Positions 9,421 to 21,395 of a stretch of 38,789 nt of DNA are shown in pieces. Position 1 is the stretch's first letter. Each line of letters opens with the position of its first letter. Under the pieces are notes generated by a model. That model was not told where the DNA came from and did no database searches. It saw nothing but the letters and a program-made list of their open reading frames with translations. This stretch comes from Saccoglossus kowalevskii (taxonomy: Eukaryota > Hemichordata > Enteropneusta > Harrimaniidae). The DNA lies in contig NW_003156737.1 in the NCBI RefSeq assembly GCF_000003605.2, positions 498,770 to 537,558 of the forward strand, read 5' to 3'. The translations under genes and the position numbers were made by a program.

Positions 9421-10969
9421 TGAATAATCAACAGATCTGATTACTTCAGGGTTGAAATCCATAACTGTAATATCTTCCAATGTACGCCATCAACGGTTAG
9501 AATATCTCAAACGAATGAATTGCACAAACATTTGCTGATGGCGTTGTAATCACAGTGGCGCATCTATACTTTAAAAACAGTAGTTTTATGGTCACAATAA
9601 CATGTCACAATAGTACAGCGTTTTATGCGGACTGGAAAATCTAATAATTCCTTAATTGACGGCCCTGTAAATTAATGTATCCACCACAAGGAGCTATCAT
9701 TAAAAATTATGAGATATGGGAGGGTGAATCTTAAGTCCGAGAGCAATTGTAAGCAATATACATTTCAAACTTTTCCCAAACTAATAAAATTTCACCTTTA
9801 ACTCAATGTCCAAAAAAATATTATTATCCCAATTTTTTCGTGTTTCGCTCATATTTTAAGTGTATGCACATACACACAGACACAATGCAAAATTATATTT
9901 AGAGATGAGTTTATTTGTTTTCTTTGTATTTAAAAAAAAAAAAAAACTGTCCACGTTTTCATAATACACAAAACAGTGATCGTTTCAAGATTGTGAACTA
10001 AAACAATAACTGTGAGACGTCAAATAAGGTAAATGATACTGGAAAAGCAATGAAATAAATATCACACATGTCATTGAAAACAAAAATGAATATGCAGAAA
10101 ATATAGAAACAGAAAAAAGTAATACTCAAGATTTAGAAACTGAAACTCGGGTTGAAAACACACGTAAGTCGAGCGGAAAGGGGTAAAAATGTGGAGCAAA
10201 AATAAGCGTGATGGAATTTCAAAAGTAGATAAATGCTTAATAAACGTAATCGGGAATAACTAAATGAATTTGGAGAAAATCAAGTAGGGAAAAACATTAA
10301 TATTAAAAACAACCTAGTGAGATCTTTAGAAAGTAAGTGCACTTCTTTTGCTTGCTTTCTGGTTTGTCTGGCTCTCGCAGGATCTATTTGCAATTGAGCG
10401 GGCACCACGAGATGGTCGTGGTGAAAAAATGACTCACAGTGGTGATCAAGGATCTGTGGTTTCAGCCTGAGACATTTTCAGCTGTTCTGGCACGAATAAC
10501 ATAATCCATACTCAATAGAAGATTTCCTGGGTCTTGACTTGTACTCCAGGAAATTTATTTAATGATGATTTGAATTGTGCTCGGACCTGAAAGATCTTCT
10601 TTAACAATTACTCGACTGTATGATGTAAGCACAAACTGTACATACAGCAGACAATCCGAACGAAACAAAATGGTAAAATTAAAAAAGCATATCAAGTCAT
10701 TGTCGATGTTCACTGTGTATTCGATAATTACAGCAACATACGTATGTAATGGCTACTGTGTCACTATGTATTTTATTGTAACTATAGCAACTTCAATTGC
10801 TGTAATAACTTCAATTGTCAATGGCTGCCATGATTCTATAAGACAAGGTTTTTGAGTTTTTGAAGCGAGATCAACCCTGCAATTTTTATTTTTTTCAAGA
10901 AACTCATTCCCTGCTTCTTCTCTGGTCTATATGAAACTTTTGTGATGTTCCTGTCAGCTCCAATAATGA
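9421..10969. other. Non-coding stretch; CpG content rises here
   Basis: No gene I can support. It includes a poly-A run near 9931-9945, a 9-base inverted pair ACGCCATCA/TGATGGCGT (9484-9492, 9536-9544), and a perfect hairpin CACCACGA-GATGG-TCGTGGTG (10403-10423). The end of this stretch may contain unrecognisable upstream parts of the retrotransposon relic that follows. Confidence 0.4.
10403..10423. repeat. Perfect 8-bp hairpin
   Basis: CACCACGA and TCGTGGTG pair exactly around a GATGG loop. It lies upstream of the reverse-transcriptase relic; any link is unknown. Confidence 0.4.
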
Positions 10970-12030
10970 TGAGGCTTTCCGAATTTTCGCACGATAGCCG
11001 TTGTCACTCTTCTGTCAGTCTCTTATGCAGTGATTAAAAGATCCTCATTAAAACTCCTTCACAATGTCTTCTATCTGTCATTGGTTCCATCATTCATCCT
11101 CATGATAACATCAATGTATTACGTGTAATAGCAATAACTTGCCTCTGGGTATTGTAGTTCTTTATCATATAAGAGGTTTTGACAGAATCAATCACTCCTG
11201 CTTATTTGAAACACTCCAGGCATTTGGGTTTGAGCAATATTGTATTCAGTATATCAGTATATTGTACAAAAATGCCCAAACTACTGTCAGAGTAAACAAC
11301 GTCCGCACATCACATTTTATGTTATCCCGAGGCATTCGTCCGGGATGCTTTCTAGTCACAATGTTGTATGTTATTGCCATTGAGCCGTTACTCAATAAAA
11401 TAAGGCAGGATCAAAACATTAACAGTATTGAAAGTCCCCAAGGGTGTCAGTCTTTACATCAAACTGACAGCGTACTCTGATAGTGTATTTATTTTTATTA
11501 CGCGTAAACAAGACTCCAAAAAAACTATCAGAATGGTTGAAAATGAGAGTTCCCAAAATTCTAAAATCAACTTTCAAAAGTCCGAAGTACTGTGGGTTAG
11601 CAGCCGGTGTAAAAATGGTAACTTCTCCTTGGGCATTGGATGGAACGGTATTGGGTTAAAGCTGCTAAGAATGTATTTTGGTAGCACCAACAAATTTACG
11701 GACTGAAACTGCTGAAAACAAAGTGAAGATTTGGGCGACTTTGCTTCTGCAGTGTCTTACAGAGGGCGTACAACTTGTAGTCAACAATTTGCTTTCCTCA
11801 CAGTAATTTTATCGCTTTTACAGTTTTCCCTTCCTCTTGATATTGTCTCCTCATTCTAAATGCCCCTTATAACTTTTTATGGCAATGAAGTTAGAAACAA
11901 GGCGGGCGGAAACTATTTATTTGCCCATAGAAAAGGAAGGACAAATGTGTCACCCACTTGCCGTGTAGCAATGACATCATGCGCCTTGAGAACGTTTCTG
12001 GTTATAACAATCCTAGTTTTAAATTTACTG
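10970..12030 (+). pseudogene. Reverse transcriptase relic of an L1/Tx1-like non-LTR retrotransposon
   Basis: A decayed RT read in pieces across frames. In order: finger-region string NFRTIAVVTLLSVSYAVIK then LKLLHNV (10982-11068); HDNINVLR in another frame (11101-11124); LPLGIVVLYHIRGFDRINHS (from 11139); then motif B RGIRPGCFLVTMLYVIAIEP and LLNKIRQDQNI (to about 11430). After a frameshift come the motif C region AYSDSVFIFITRK (11470 on) and NSKINFQKSEVLWVSS, then LKLLRMYFGSTNKF (to 11699). A further shift gives LVVNNLLSSQ with a stop (11774-11806). Weak RT C-terminal similarity continues past 11860 (RVAMTSCALRTF). Family knowledge: RTs carry catalytic Asp in motif A and YADD/FADD in motif C. 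Here motif A has LYHIRGFD, with Tyr at 11163 where Asp is expected, and motif C is YSDS. At least three frameshifts and several stops confirm it is dead. The endonuclease domain and ORF1 are not recognised. Confidence 0.85.
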
Positions 12031-15000
12031 ATTATTTCGATCTGCTTGAAATGGATGTATACCCGTATATTTCAACTATCCGACACTAGAGACGCGATTT
12101 ATAGACATTGCGTAATTCCTCATGGCTTCTTGAGACTGAACGCTGATCCCCAGAACATACGATTACCTATGAATCATTACATAATTACTTGGTTAGGGCG
12201 GCTGGGCACTATAATTTACTGAGCGTAAATGTAATGATTGCATTTTAATGCGTTAATCAAGTGTAAATCAAGACAAGCGCCTTCATAACCACTAAACTAT
12301 GTTCCCCGAAGAGCCAACCAGTACATTCCTAATACAACATTGGACTGGTCTGATAACGAGAACGAGTCACAATGATTCCGACAATCACTGAGTATAATAG
12401 AATTTGATGCCCCAGGGTATTTGTTACACTCCATGAAGACGGCAGTCTTAGAAATACACGCAAAGCAGCTGTCACTTTAATGTATTTTCGAATTATCTTC
12501 TTCCCTTGGGCCATTTCTTGTGAAATTTTAATTGCTCTAAAAATGTCATAATGATGTTGGTATTGCGTACTTATTGCGTGAACATACGTTGTCAGTTAAG
12601 CGATTTTAGATCTGCATTCTTCATAATATGAAAACATAATTCACATAAGAAGCTATAAAACCATAACAAATATGCTGTTTTAGCAAATAAATATTAATGT
12701 AAATCTCCTTGCCTCACTTTTCTGCTGATTTAATTTCGAGGTCTTATCCCTTAGACAAACGTACACACTATTTAACTGACCTTCAATGCCAAACAAAGTC
12801 CCATAACTCAGTGAGTGCATATTGTTCACGAGCCTATATCAATTTAATTCATATTCCAGAGGTAATTACTAGTTAACTATCTACAATCTCCACATCTCAC
12901 GGTGTATATCAGTCACAGATTTACATAGTGAAATGCATCTTCGACGTCGTTCTTGTTATTTGTGGATGTACGTTGCGATACATACATAGTTTGTATTTTT
13001 TTTTTGAATCTTGATTTTATTTCTTCCCTTATGGCTACTGCATGTGGCATGTACACTGCGATATCTCGAAATTTAAATTTCATTTGATTTCGTATTCTAT
13101 TTTGGTAATATATATATTAAATAATTTGTTTTTAATGTAGCTGCTTTTCCATTTGGATCGGTGTAGCAACTTAATGACTCTAATTATACGAATATGCATT
13201 CTCACGCATAGCACATACAAACATGTATACATGTCTACCTTAAACAACTACATACATTCCTTATTTCTATGATCTGCCGTAATTATTTACGAGAAATTCA
13301 TTCAGATATCTAGCGAACAATTCAACCATGAACCACGAAGATCGTAGAATACGTAGGATTTTCCATAATAATAATAAGCTGTTGTTTATTCAATATGATT
13401 ATTGATTGAAAAGAAAATTTATAAACGTATGGCACTTTCATTTTTTACAGTGGGTTCTGTGATTTCCATGGAGATATATACGACATATAAAGACAAGTGA
13501 CATGACATCCATATATCATGTCAGTGTGTACATACAGCAGTGCCATACAGGTTTAATTAAGACAATCCATTGATGTAGATTACAGTTTAATCATTCATTC
13601 TATTTATTGTTTTTGAGGATGTGAGGTGGCCGGCCGTTCAGTGATCAATGACACTGTCCACTGTCTGCATGTGTGTAAGCTCAATTAAGTATCCCGTCCC
13701 TCGATATTACTTCCTCAGACATGCCTTGACCTATTTTGTTCAAGGCTATTGCAAAGATAAGAAAATGTATTTGTCTGTACTTGCCAGTTTCAAGGAGCGG
13801 CGGCATTACCTATCACTAAACCGAAGAGTGTGTCTTATACGTGCTTCTATTTCATTGGAACCGCTCATGATTCGCCCGAGACGACTGACTGTCATCAGCT
13901 TAATAACTTTTATGGCATCTATGTACAAGGCCGTATGCAAGAAGTAGAACCAATCTTCCTTGTTTGTTTGTTCGTTCTTGTTTGTTCCGATTCACACTCC
14001 ATGCAAACATGTACATCATCTCGCGAAATAAACACACAATAAAGTATTTTGGGTGGAGATTTTTTATTTTTTCGAAATGTTTTAATGCAAAATGACATAT
14101 CAGTAGATCAAGAATTACAAGTCGCATAGGGAAAAAAACAAGTTAATGAACATAATGCAAGTACAACCATATTACATTGACAAGATGGTCCATCAGGGAA
14201 TAGATGATGCATAGACACCCGGTACACAGCCACGAGGTGTTGCAAAATAATCGATCACATTCCTCGGTGTTTAAATGCAAGAATAAGAACGGCATGTTTA
14301 CCAAGTCTGTTTACGTGGGTTTAATGTCAGTGGTGGTAGCAACCCATACAGTTCATACTACAAGTAGTAATAAGCAATTATATCGAACGTTTTGTTTAAT
14401 TAAATATTGTGTACGCTTGTTTCAATGATTGTTTTTAATGGTTAGTTCATGGCATGCAAAATATATTACTTCTCACTCAAACATTTGGATTAACCACTAA
14501 TTCGACAGGAATGTGATACTTTGAATTATCTCTCGCAAATACATTCAGTTGGACTATGAGAAGTTATAATAATTCTAGTCTGTAATTTTGACTATTGTGG
14601 ATCAAATCATTTTTAAAATTGGGGAGGTCACCTCCCCTGAAGTAATGCTTGCGATCAAATTACACGAAAGATGACGGACTGCAGCGTCAAGTCAACTCGT
14701 TTGTATTCTGGATTACTTCAAGAAAAGAGCCTATGAATTTAGTAAATACATGACTTTGTTTGTTGAGATGTCTTTAACTTTTTCAATATGTTTGTGGCTA
14801 TTCCTTGCATAGAATATTGGTTGTAACAGCGTGTGTGTTTCTGCTAGCTGTACAGGGCACTGCTGGTAGACAGAAAACCATTCACTAGATTGGTATACTT
14901 CGGTCAATCGTCACCTTGACTAGCTTCTCACCTTGGGGGTTGTGGGGCAGGTCGAACAAATTTGAAATTAAAGGATTTCATCATTAAAACCAGGACATTA

Positions 15001-17306
15001 TTTCTGCCCATGTGTCAAAATATCTACACACAGCTCCCTTTGATATATGTGCGTTTTGAAACATCGCCATCTAGAGATCGACCGTAAAGCGTAAACACGT
15101 TTATCGATGAGCAACCTAACTTGGATAGTCTTGTGACAATAATTAGCAAGATAGTTAAAATAACAGCATAGTTATTGGTCATTTTGCGGAATCCAAATTT
15201 ATTGGGAAACCAGAATTGTAATTACATATTACAGAGTATGACATGACAGGAGTGCCGTGTGTACAAATCTTTTGCTGAGCATGAAGTCGCTGGGCTGGCG
15301 TGGCTTGTTAGCTTGTGTATATATCTGGTAGCGTCGCTTATTTGTGGGCTCCGAATACAAACACAACGTTCAGCACCATCAATGACGTTTAATTCACAAA
15401 CCTCATTGACGGTGCTGAACGTCACTTACAAAAAACGTAAATTGAAATTGATCACATTGTGATGATTTGTGCAATTATTATTAGAAAGCATTTATTATGA
15501 AACGCCGTAATCACTATATTCGGTCTTGACCCCACTCTGTCTATTGTGGTAATTTGAAGACTATACACGCTTTCTATCATACTAAACTGGTCACTAAATT
15601 TAACAACTGTTTCTACCCTTTACACTCAAGTCTGAATGAGCGTAGGCAAGCCTCAATACGTCTCGATTGTATACAACGCCACCAATGGCTGTTCTCGGCT
15701 CCATGCGTCAAGAAAACTGATGAGCGTTTTTTTTTTCTTTAGTTGAACTGCTAGTTTTACTTAGATAATTTTTTAATACACCGAAGCTTTAACGAGCAGG
15801 GGTATTGTGTGCCATGCAGTTGATTCAGCTGCCTGTTTGAACTATTGTAAAACAAAAATAAGTGATTATGGCTGTTTCAGTATGCATGCCTAAACCACTA
15901 TAGGTTAATTATGTTGTATATGATATATTGTTACACGTTATTTGTGGAGATGTTGGTAATTACACAAACATATTGGCAATGTTAATACTTAAATAGAGTT
16001 GGGTTGCAAAGAAATTACCCCACGCCCCTCGAAGTATTCCACTCATAAATGACAGTATCTTAGACTAGCGTTAACGCAAAAATAAGTCTAACTTGAATAC
16101 TGCCGAGGCAAGTCGCTAATGAGGTGCACTGGTGATGAGAGAATACATATGTCTTGTTGTAATACGATACTTCATTCAATTGTACTTTTGAACATAATAC
16201 AAGCAATTTATATATAGTACACTCGTGGGGATACTCAACAACTCATCACCAACGTCTTGTCCGGAATTGTATATATCATGTTTTGTGTCATCGATTATTT
16301 GATTGACATTTGCACCCATCTTATTGAGAACACGGAGATTACACTGTATCACGTACGTGATGAAATTGCGATTTTCCAGTCGAGTGGAGACATTTCTAGC
16401 AATGGAATGGACATATAGATGCATATTTAGTAAATTATGGGATGATATGACACAGGTATTATTTGAGATGTGTATACTGTATCGTTTGTTTATCATTAGA
16501 GAACATTCAGTTGAAGCCAATAGTCACGAATGAAGCGGTCTAACAATGTGTGTAGCGTCACACCCCATGTAGCGTGCGACCTTATAAGTGCCCCCCATTA
16601 CACATCTAGTATGGTCACATGGCAAACGACGTATGTGAACAGTTCTCGGCATCTGTCCATGACATTTCTCGTGGTTCAATTGTGTTTAAAGTAGACGCCT
16701 ACTCAATATCGGTCAAGTTGGTCATTAGTAACAAGACAATTTTCATTGAATTATGTTGTACAACCATATACATATAGTTTCACTGTAACATGAAACATTC
16801 GATAAAATGTACTAAATGTTATTTTAAAATTGCTATTTGTAAAATTGTTCATTAGAACACAATACCATTGTTTGTCACTTTATTTAAATGCAAATTTGTG
16901 AAATAATAGAGAGCATAAGTACCAGATCAGTCACGTTATATCTCATATCACCTGCCTAACATTTTAGATAACAATAATAAAAGCTTTTTAAAACGTCCAA
17001 AAAAATGTCATAAAATCTATAATTTATTGCAACATTGAGGAATTTTGAGAAATCTCATTTGCGAATGGGCCTAGTCAGAGAGACCTACGCCTGTAGCCAT
17101 AGATTGCACGTGTAGTCATGTGAGGTTCACAGTTGTATATACTCGGTGACGAGTGCAAATGTATTGCGGCACTTCCTAATACATCCTACGTGTTGTTTAT
17201 ATTAAATAACCATCATCTGTCTCATGTCGTGAAATACGAATTGCCATTCATGGCTGCACTTTATATTAGTATTCCATGCACGTACACCCCTGTCCGTGTC
17301 TCGAGT
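12031..17306. other. Non-coding region, no gene supported
   Basis: The retrotransposon relic may run on to about 12220 but I cannot follow it. The rest has scattered ORFs below 115 codons on both strands with no recognisable domain. The one clear structure is the long hairpin at 15366-15422. CpG dinucleotides are much commoner than in the first 9 kb. Confidence 0.45.
15366..15422. repeat. 19-bp inverted repeat with 19-base loop
   Basis: ACGTTCAGCACCATCAATG (15366-15384) and CATTGACGGTGCTGAACGT (15404-15422) are complementary except at one position. That position is A opposite C in plus-strand RNA but a U-G wobble in minus-strand RNA, so a minus-strand transcript would form an uninterrupted stem. 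The 19-base stem is short for a microRNA precursor, where 22 or more pairs are usual. It could also be the remains of a small foldback element. Confidence 0.6.
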
Positions 17307-17356
17307 NNNNNNNNNNNNNNNNNNNNNNNNNNNNNNNNNNNNNNNNNNNNNNNNNN
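17307..17356. other. Assembly gap (50 N)
   Basis: Exactly 50 N bases. A round number suggests a fixed-length scaffold placeholder, so the true distance across it is unknown. Open frames reading through it are meaningless. Confidence 0.98.
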
Positions 17357-18269
17357 GTGTGGGAACAGCCAAATGGAAGCAGAGCATCGACTAACTCTTT
17401 CATCATGTCGAGAAAAATTAAGTACACGTTAATATAAATGACAGATTTATGAATTGCTGTTTGCGCAGAACGTCAGTAGCCACGTAATTGATATAATATA
17501 ATCCATTAAAAGATTAATTTTAATGAAAGTATCGGATAAACATTATATACAAAACTGTCGATCTATTGCGATCACTGTCTGAAATTTGAAATACCCCATT
17601 GTAATGCAACATATTCCTTTACATATAAGAAATGAAATAGAATGTAGTCCATTTCATGCGACCTCGACATTTTATCTAGAATAGCAGTTGTATGCCATTA
17701 GGGTCTACGTCCTGTTAAATTAAGCCAAGGGGAATAAATAAATATATTTATTTATAACTGCTTTAGCTATTATATAATAATAGTTTAGTAAACTGTCTCG
17801 TTGCTTACTGAAATTTTTTGAACAGTTTGATGTTATGTGCATCAGACTCAATACACGCAACAATGAATTTCACTATTCAATTTATATTAATAATATTTTT
17901 GAAGCGCCGTTAGACGCTAGAATATAAAGCTGTCTTTAATGAAATCAGCGAGTGTTCTAGAGAAACTCCAATATCAGAACATGTTTGTATGATATTCATT
18001 CATAGATCCAGCAGCCTTGTTATTGCGTAATATTGGGCAGTGCGGAGGCTTTTATTTCAATCACGATATCCCGAAATGTCAAAAGGTTGCAAATATGTGC
18101 ATCGGTACGTTTGGCAAATTAGGAATTGACTTTCATGGTATGTTAAAACACACTCATTGGTAATTTTGCAGATGAAAATGACGTGACCGAATCATAATCT
18201 GTTTAATGTTCACTAAACATTCTTGTTTGTGCGTTCTTGTATTGTCCCCAAGCCCTGCCCATTTATCGC
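17357..18269. other. Non-coding stretch, nothing recognised
   Basis: No ORF or repeat I can support. Confidence 0.4.
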
Positions 18270-18289
18270 CTTCGAACACTTGTTCGAAG
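18270..18289. repeat. Perfect 9-bp hairpin at edge of duplicated block
   Basis: CTTCGAACA and TGTTCGAAG pair exactly around CT. It abuts the start of the duplicated block (18288-18690). Confidence 0.5.
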
Positions 18290-18690
18290 AAATGATCTGT
18301 AATGTCGGATAGGTAACATGAGAATCGCCGTTAATGTATCTCGTTGTCAGTAAATCGTCCGCTGTGAATAAGGTCGTTCTCGTGAAAGGAGGCTTGTATC
18401 ATCTGATTCCGTGCTAAATTCTAGAATATATAATCATTATCCCAAAGTTTGTTAGCACAACCCTATGGGATTATATATATATGGCATTGGTGCATATGTA
18501 GTAGTTTAAACATACGATCCTGTACTTAATTGAGTGAGCATAAACAGTTATTAGCTTGTACATAATAACATTAAACACATATATGTATTGTTTTCGCATA
18601 TTTGTTTAAAAATATTAAAGGACACTGGGTTTGATTTGACAAAACAATTTTCAGGTGACACAAACTACAGTTCTACGTGATTTCAGTAAC
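18288..18690 (+). repeat. Upstream copy of a diverged ~2.6-kb-offset duplication
   Basis: 18288-18440 matches 20872-21010 in direct orientation, with shared strings GAAATGATCTG, GGTAACATGAGAAT, GCTGTGAATAAGGTCGTTC and an AATATATAA..TTAT tail. Weaker matches continue in the same order: TTAATTGAGTGAGCA (18526) with CAATTCGTTGAGTAAGCA (21173), and ACAGTTCTACGTGATTTCAG (18667) with ACAGTACTACGTGAATTCAG (near 21366). The offset grows from about 2,570 to 2,700 bases, as expected for an old duplication with indels. Confidence 0.6.
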
Positions 18691-20480
18691 ATGACATGGT
18701 CAGTACTTCCTTGAAATATAAGTGGGCAGCAGTGAATATCGAGCTTAGCGTGTTGAAAAGTCAGTGTATATAAAGTTGTATATATAGAAAAGTTACACAT
18801 GAGTAGCCCAGGCCTATTGTTAGATTAACGCAATATTCAACGTACTGCACAAGTATATTTTCATTTGTTCAAATTTTGGCGAGAAACAAAAGTTTAATAA
18901 ATATTACATTTGAGTCACAAATATTTTATATTTTTCTTTTATCTCGACTTCTTTTTATTACAAATTTAAAACTCATCAATAAATAACACTGTGATCGTAA
19001 ATCGTGTACGCGTATAAACGACGTTGTAGAAAATTGTGTATCATTTAAATAAAGAGTCGTCGTTCATAATCACATTTCACTATTTGCTATGTCCTCATGC
19101 AATTGTCGGGAAAAAAAACTACTCGCCATGGGGATACTAAACTTTATTAGTTAACACTGCTTTATTCCACGGACTGCTATGATAACTGGATAACTGTGAT
19201 AGAAGTAAAAAGACGCCTAAAAGTGAGACGGCATAATTTTATTTCACCGACACTAAGCTGAACTAGAGTGCGGATGGCGTGTCGCATTTCAAGCTATTAA
19301 CATATAAACAGTGTTATAGACAATGTTTTATTCATAGGATTCCACTTTTACTCGACCGTTCTCGAAAAAGCCTGCAGTGAAAAAGAAACAACAATACGGA
19401 AAAACTAATTTATATTCTATTGAATTCAATTTAATAGTGGACATTGATGTATAATTCAGTACCACCACCATTTAAGTGAAAAGTGCCGGTTGAATATTTT
19501 GCAAATGGGATGCCATAGAGGGATTATATTCTGCTTACACATTGAAAACAATTTATTTCTTTATTCACATGAAGCCGAATGTCTATATAAATTAGTTAAA
19601 ATACAAAAATAACAAAGAGGCCAAACCGAATTTCACATTCATAGTGAAGATGTACTTCCAATCAACAAACCTAAATTCAGTAACTGTTATCCAATGATAT
19701 ATTCAGTTGAACTTAAGATTATGAAGACTACAAAATCCAGATTCACACTTAGATCTGTGCCTTGAATTTGATTATATAGGCCGGCTTTCCACCAGACTAT
19801 ATGAAAAAGAGGTGACTTTACTATCATCAATTTTACATCTGCACAACACTATCCCACTCTGTCCTACACATGAGGTATATACTTCCCATCTCGTTAGCCA
19901 CGTCAGGGCCTGTAGTACATAGACAGACTTTTCAATAAGACATTGTCTTCTTTCTTCTAAACTATTAAACCAAAGGCTTAAAACAGAGCGACATAACATT
20001 TAAAGGTCTTGGGCAGATAAAATGAGCTTGTGGTTAAATACAATAACACTGTTACACAGGTTATCTCATCAACGTTCTATGTGAAACTCAGGTTTAAAAA
20101 AAAACAGAAAACATTCGATTATGACTCAGTTATATGCCGAGTATCATACCTAACATCACTTCATGTAAACCATGCAGTCTTTTTAAATTTCTCTTACTGA
20201 TTTGACTATGTGGTGTAGCGTACTTGTACTTTTGTGCAATGTAGTGTAGTGTAGTGTAGTTGTTTTGATTAGTTCTTGTGGATTGTTTTGTCAATCGCTG
20301 TTAATCATGTGTTCTTGGAATGAAATTTATCGTAACCATGTGAACTTTTATAATTATCGTGTGTGCTTACCGTATTACATGTTGGCTCCCGTATTTAAAT
20401 GCAGCAATGTCTGATTTGTCTATCGCCACAGGGTAACGCTAATACGGTGGAGATAATGACTATATGCATGCAGGCAATTC
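18691..20480. other. Non-coding stretch
   Basis: No gene supported. It contains a short (GTAGT)4 run at 20241-20260. Confidence 0.4.
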
Positions 20481-20980
20481 AAGCCTCCTTCCACGCGAAC
20501 GACCTTATTCACAGCAGATGCCTTTCTAAGGACATTACTGATTAATGAGGCTATTCCATGTTACCTCTCTGACATGACAAACTTTTTTTATGAACAATGC
20601 AATGAAATAAATGATGCATGAAATTAACATAGCACAGATAAGACTTTATGTAAAACATTCAGACCTAACAAATGCTGGCCTATACGGCAAAACTAAAAAA
20701 CGACAAAAACAAGTAGAAACATTACTACACATTTTGCCTAAGATGCCGATTAACATGTGTTCCCTTGGCTGTATAGGCCAACGATTTCTTGGTCTGAATA
20801 TTTGACATTAGGTGTGTTTCCATTCATGTTTTAGTAATCTCATGCATTACTTTTTTCACTGCAGTGTCTGTGGAAATGATCTGCCATGTCGGGAAGGTAA
20901 CATGAGAATAGCCTCGTTAATGAATCTCATTCTTAGTAAAGCATCCGCTGTGAATAAGGTCGTTCGCGTGCAAGGGGGCT
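20481..20980. mobile_element. Large imperfect foldback palindrome
   Basis: Outer arms 20481-20577 and 20884-20980 are complementary at roughly 80-85% by eye. For example, CACGCGAACGACCTTATTCA (20492-20511) is the exact complement of TGAATAAGGTCGTTCGCGTG (20951-20970). Complementarity continues inward in weaker form to inner arms 20655-20688 and 20767-20802 (GGCCTATACGGC against GCTGTATAGGCC), leaving a loop of roughly 80 bases. The structure is about 500 bases with arms near 200 bases and no coding capacity, which fits a foldback-type non-autonomous element. The right arm is shared with the block at 18288, so only the left arm is inverted relative to the other copies. Confidence 0.65.
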
Positions 20981-21395
20981 CACTAAATTACATAATATAT
21001 AAATCGTTATTTGCTGCAGGTTAGACTTAGGTTACCCCATGACATTGCTGTACAGACATTAGATAAAACAAAGAAACGGTAATTACCAATTGTCTTTACA
21101 TAATGAAGCACATGTATGTAACCAACATCAGAAATACATTTTATCTATACATTACTGATCACATTTGTGTTTCAATTCGTTGAGTAAGCAGAAATATTAG
21201 GTTGTTGAGAGAGAACCATTTTATATACCCCCACACTACCAAAATATGCAATCAGAAGTTTTCACCTAATTGTTTTATTTAGATATTTTAGGCTAATGGC
21301 CTTTAGGTAAAATACGAAAACAAATTTCAGGTTGCATAGGGTACACTGTGAATGATTGGTTACTTACAGTACTACGTGAATTCAGCAATTGGCAT
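20872..21395 (+). repeat. Downstream copy of the ~2.6-kb-offset duplication
   Basis: Direct-orientation partner of 18288-18690 (see there). Its first part doubles as the right arm of the foldback palindrome. Confidence 0.58.

Noticed and set aside
10380-10500. Possible antisense endonuclease-domain string (HHDHLVV) near the RT relic
   Set aside because: Wrong strand relative to the RT, and the similarity comes from a short hairpin; too weak to call.
13648-13947. 99-codon ATG open frame
   Set aside because: Overlapped by another frame on the same strand, with no recognisable domain; length is within chance for this much sequence.
17133-17432. Open frames crossing the N gap
   Set aside because: They read through unknown bases and have no meaning.
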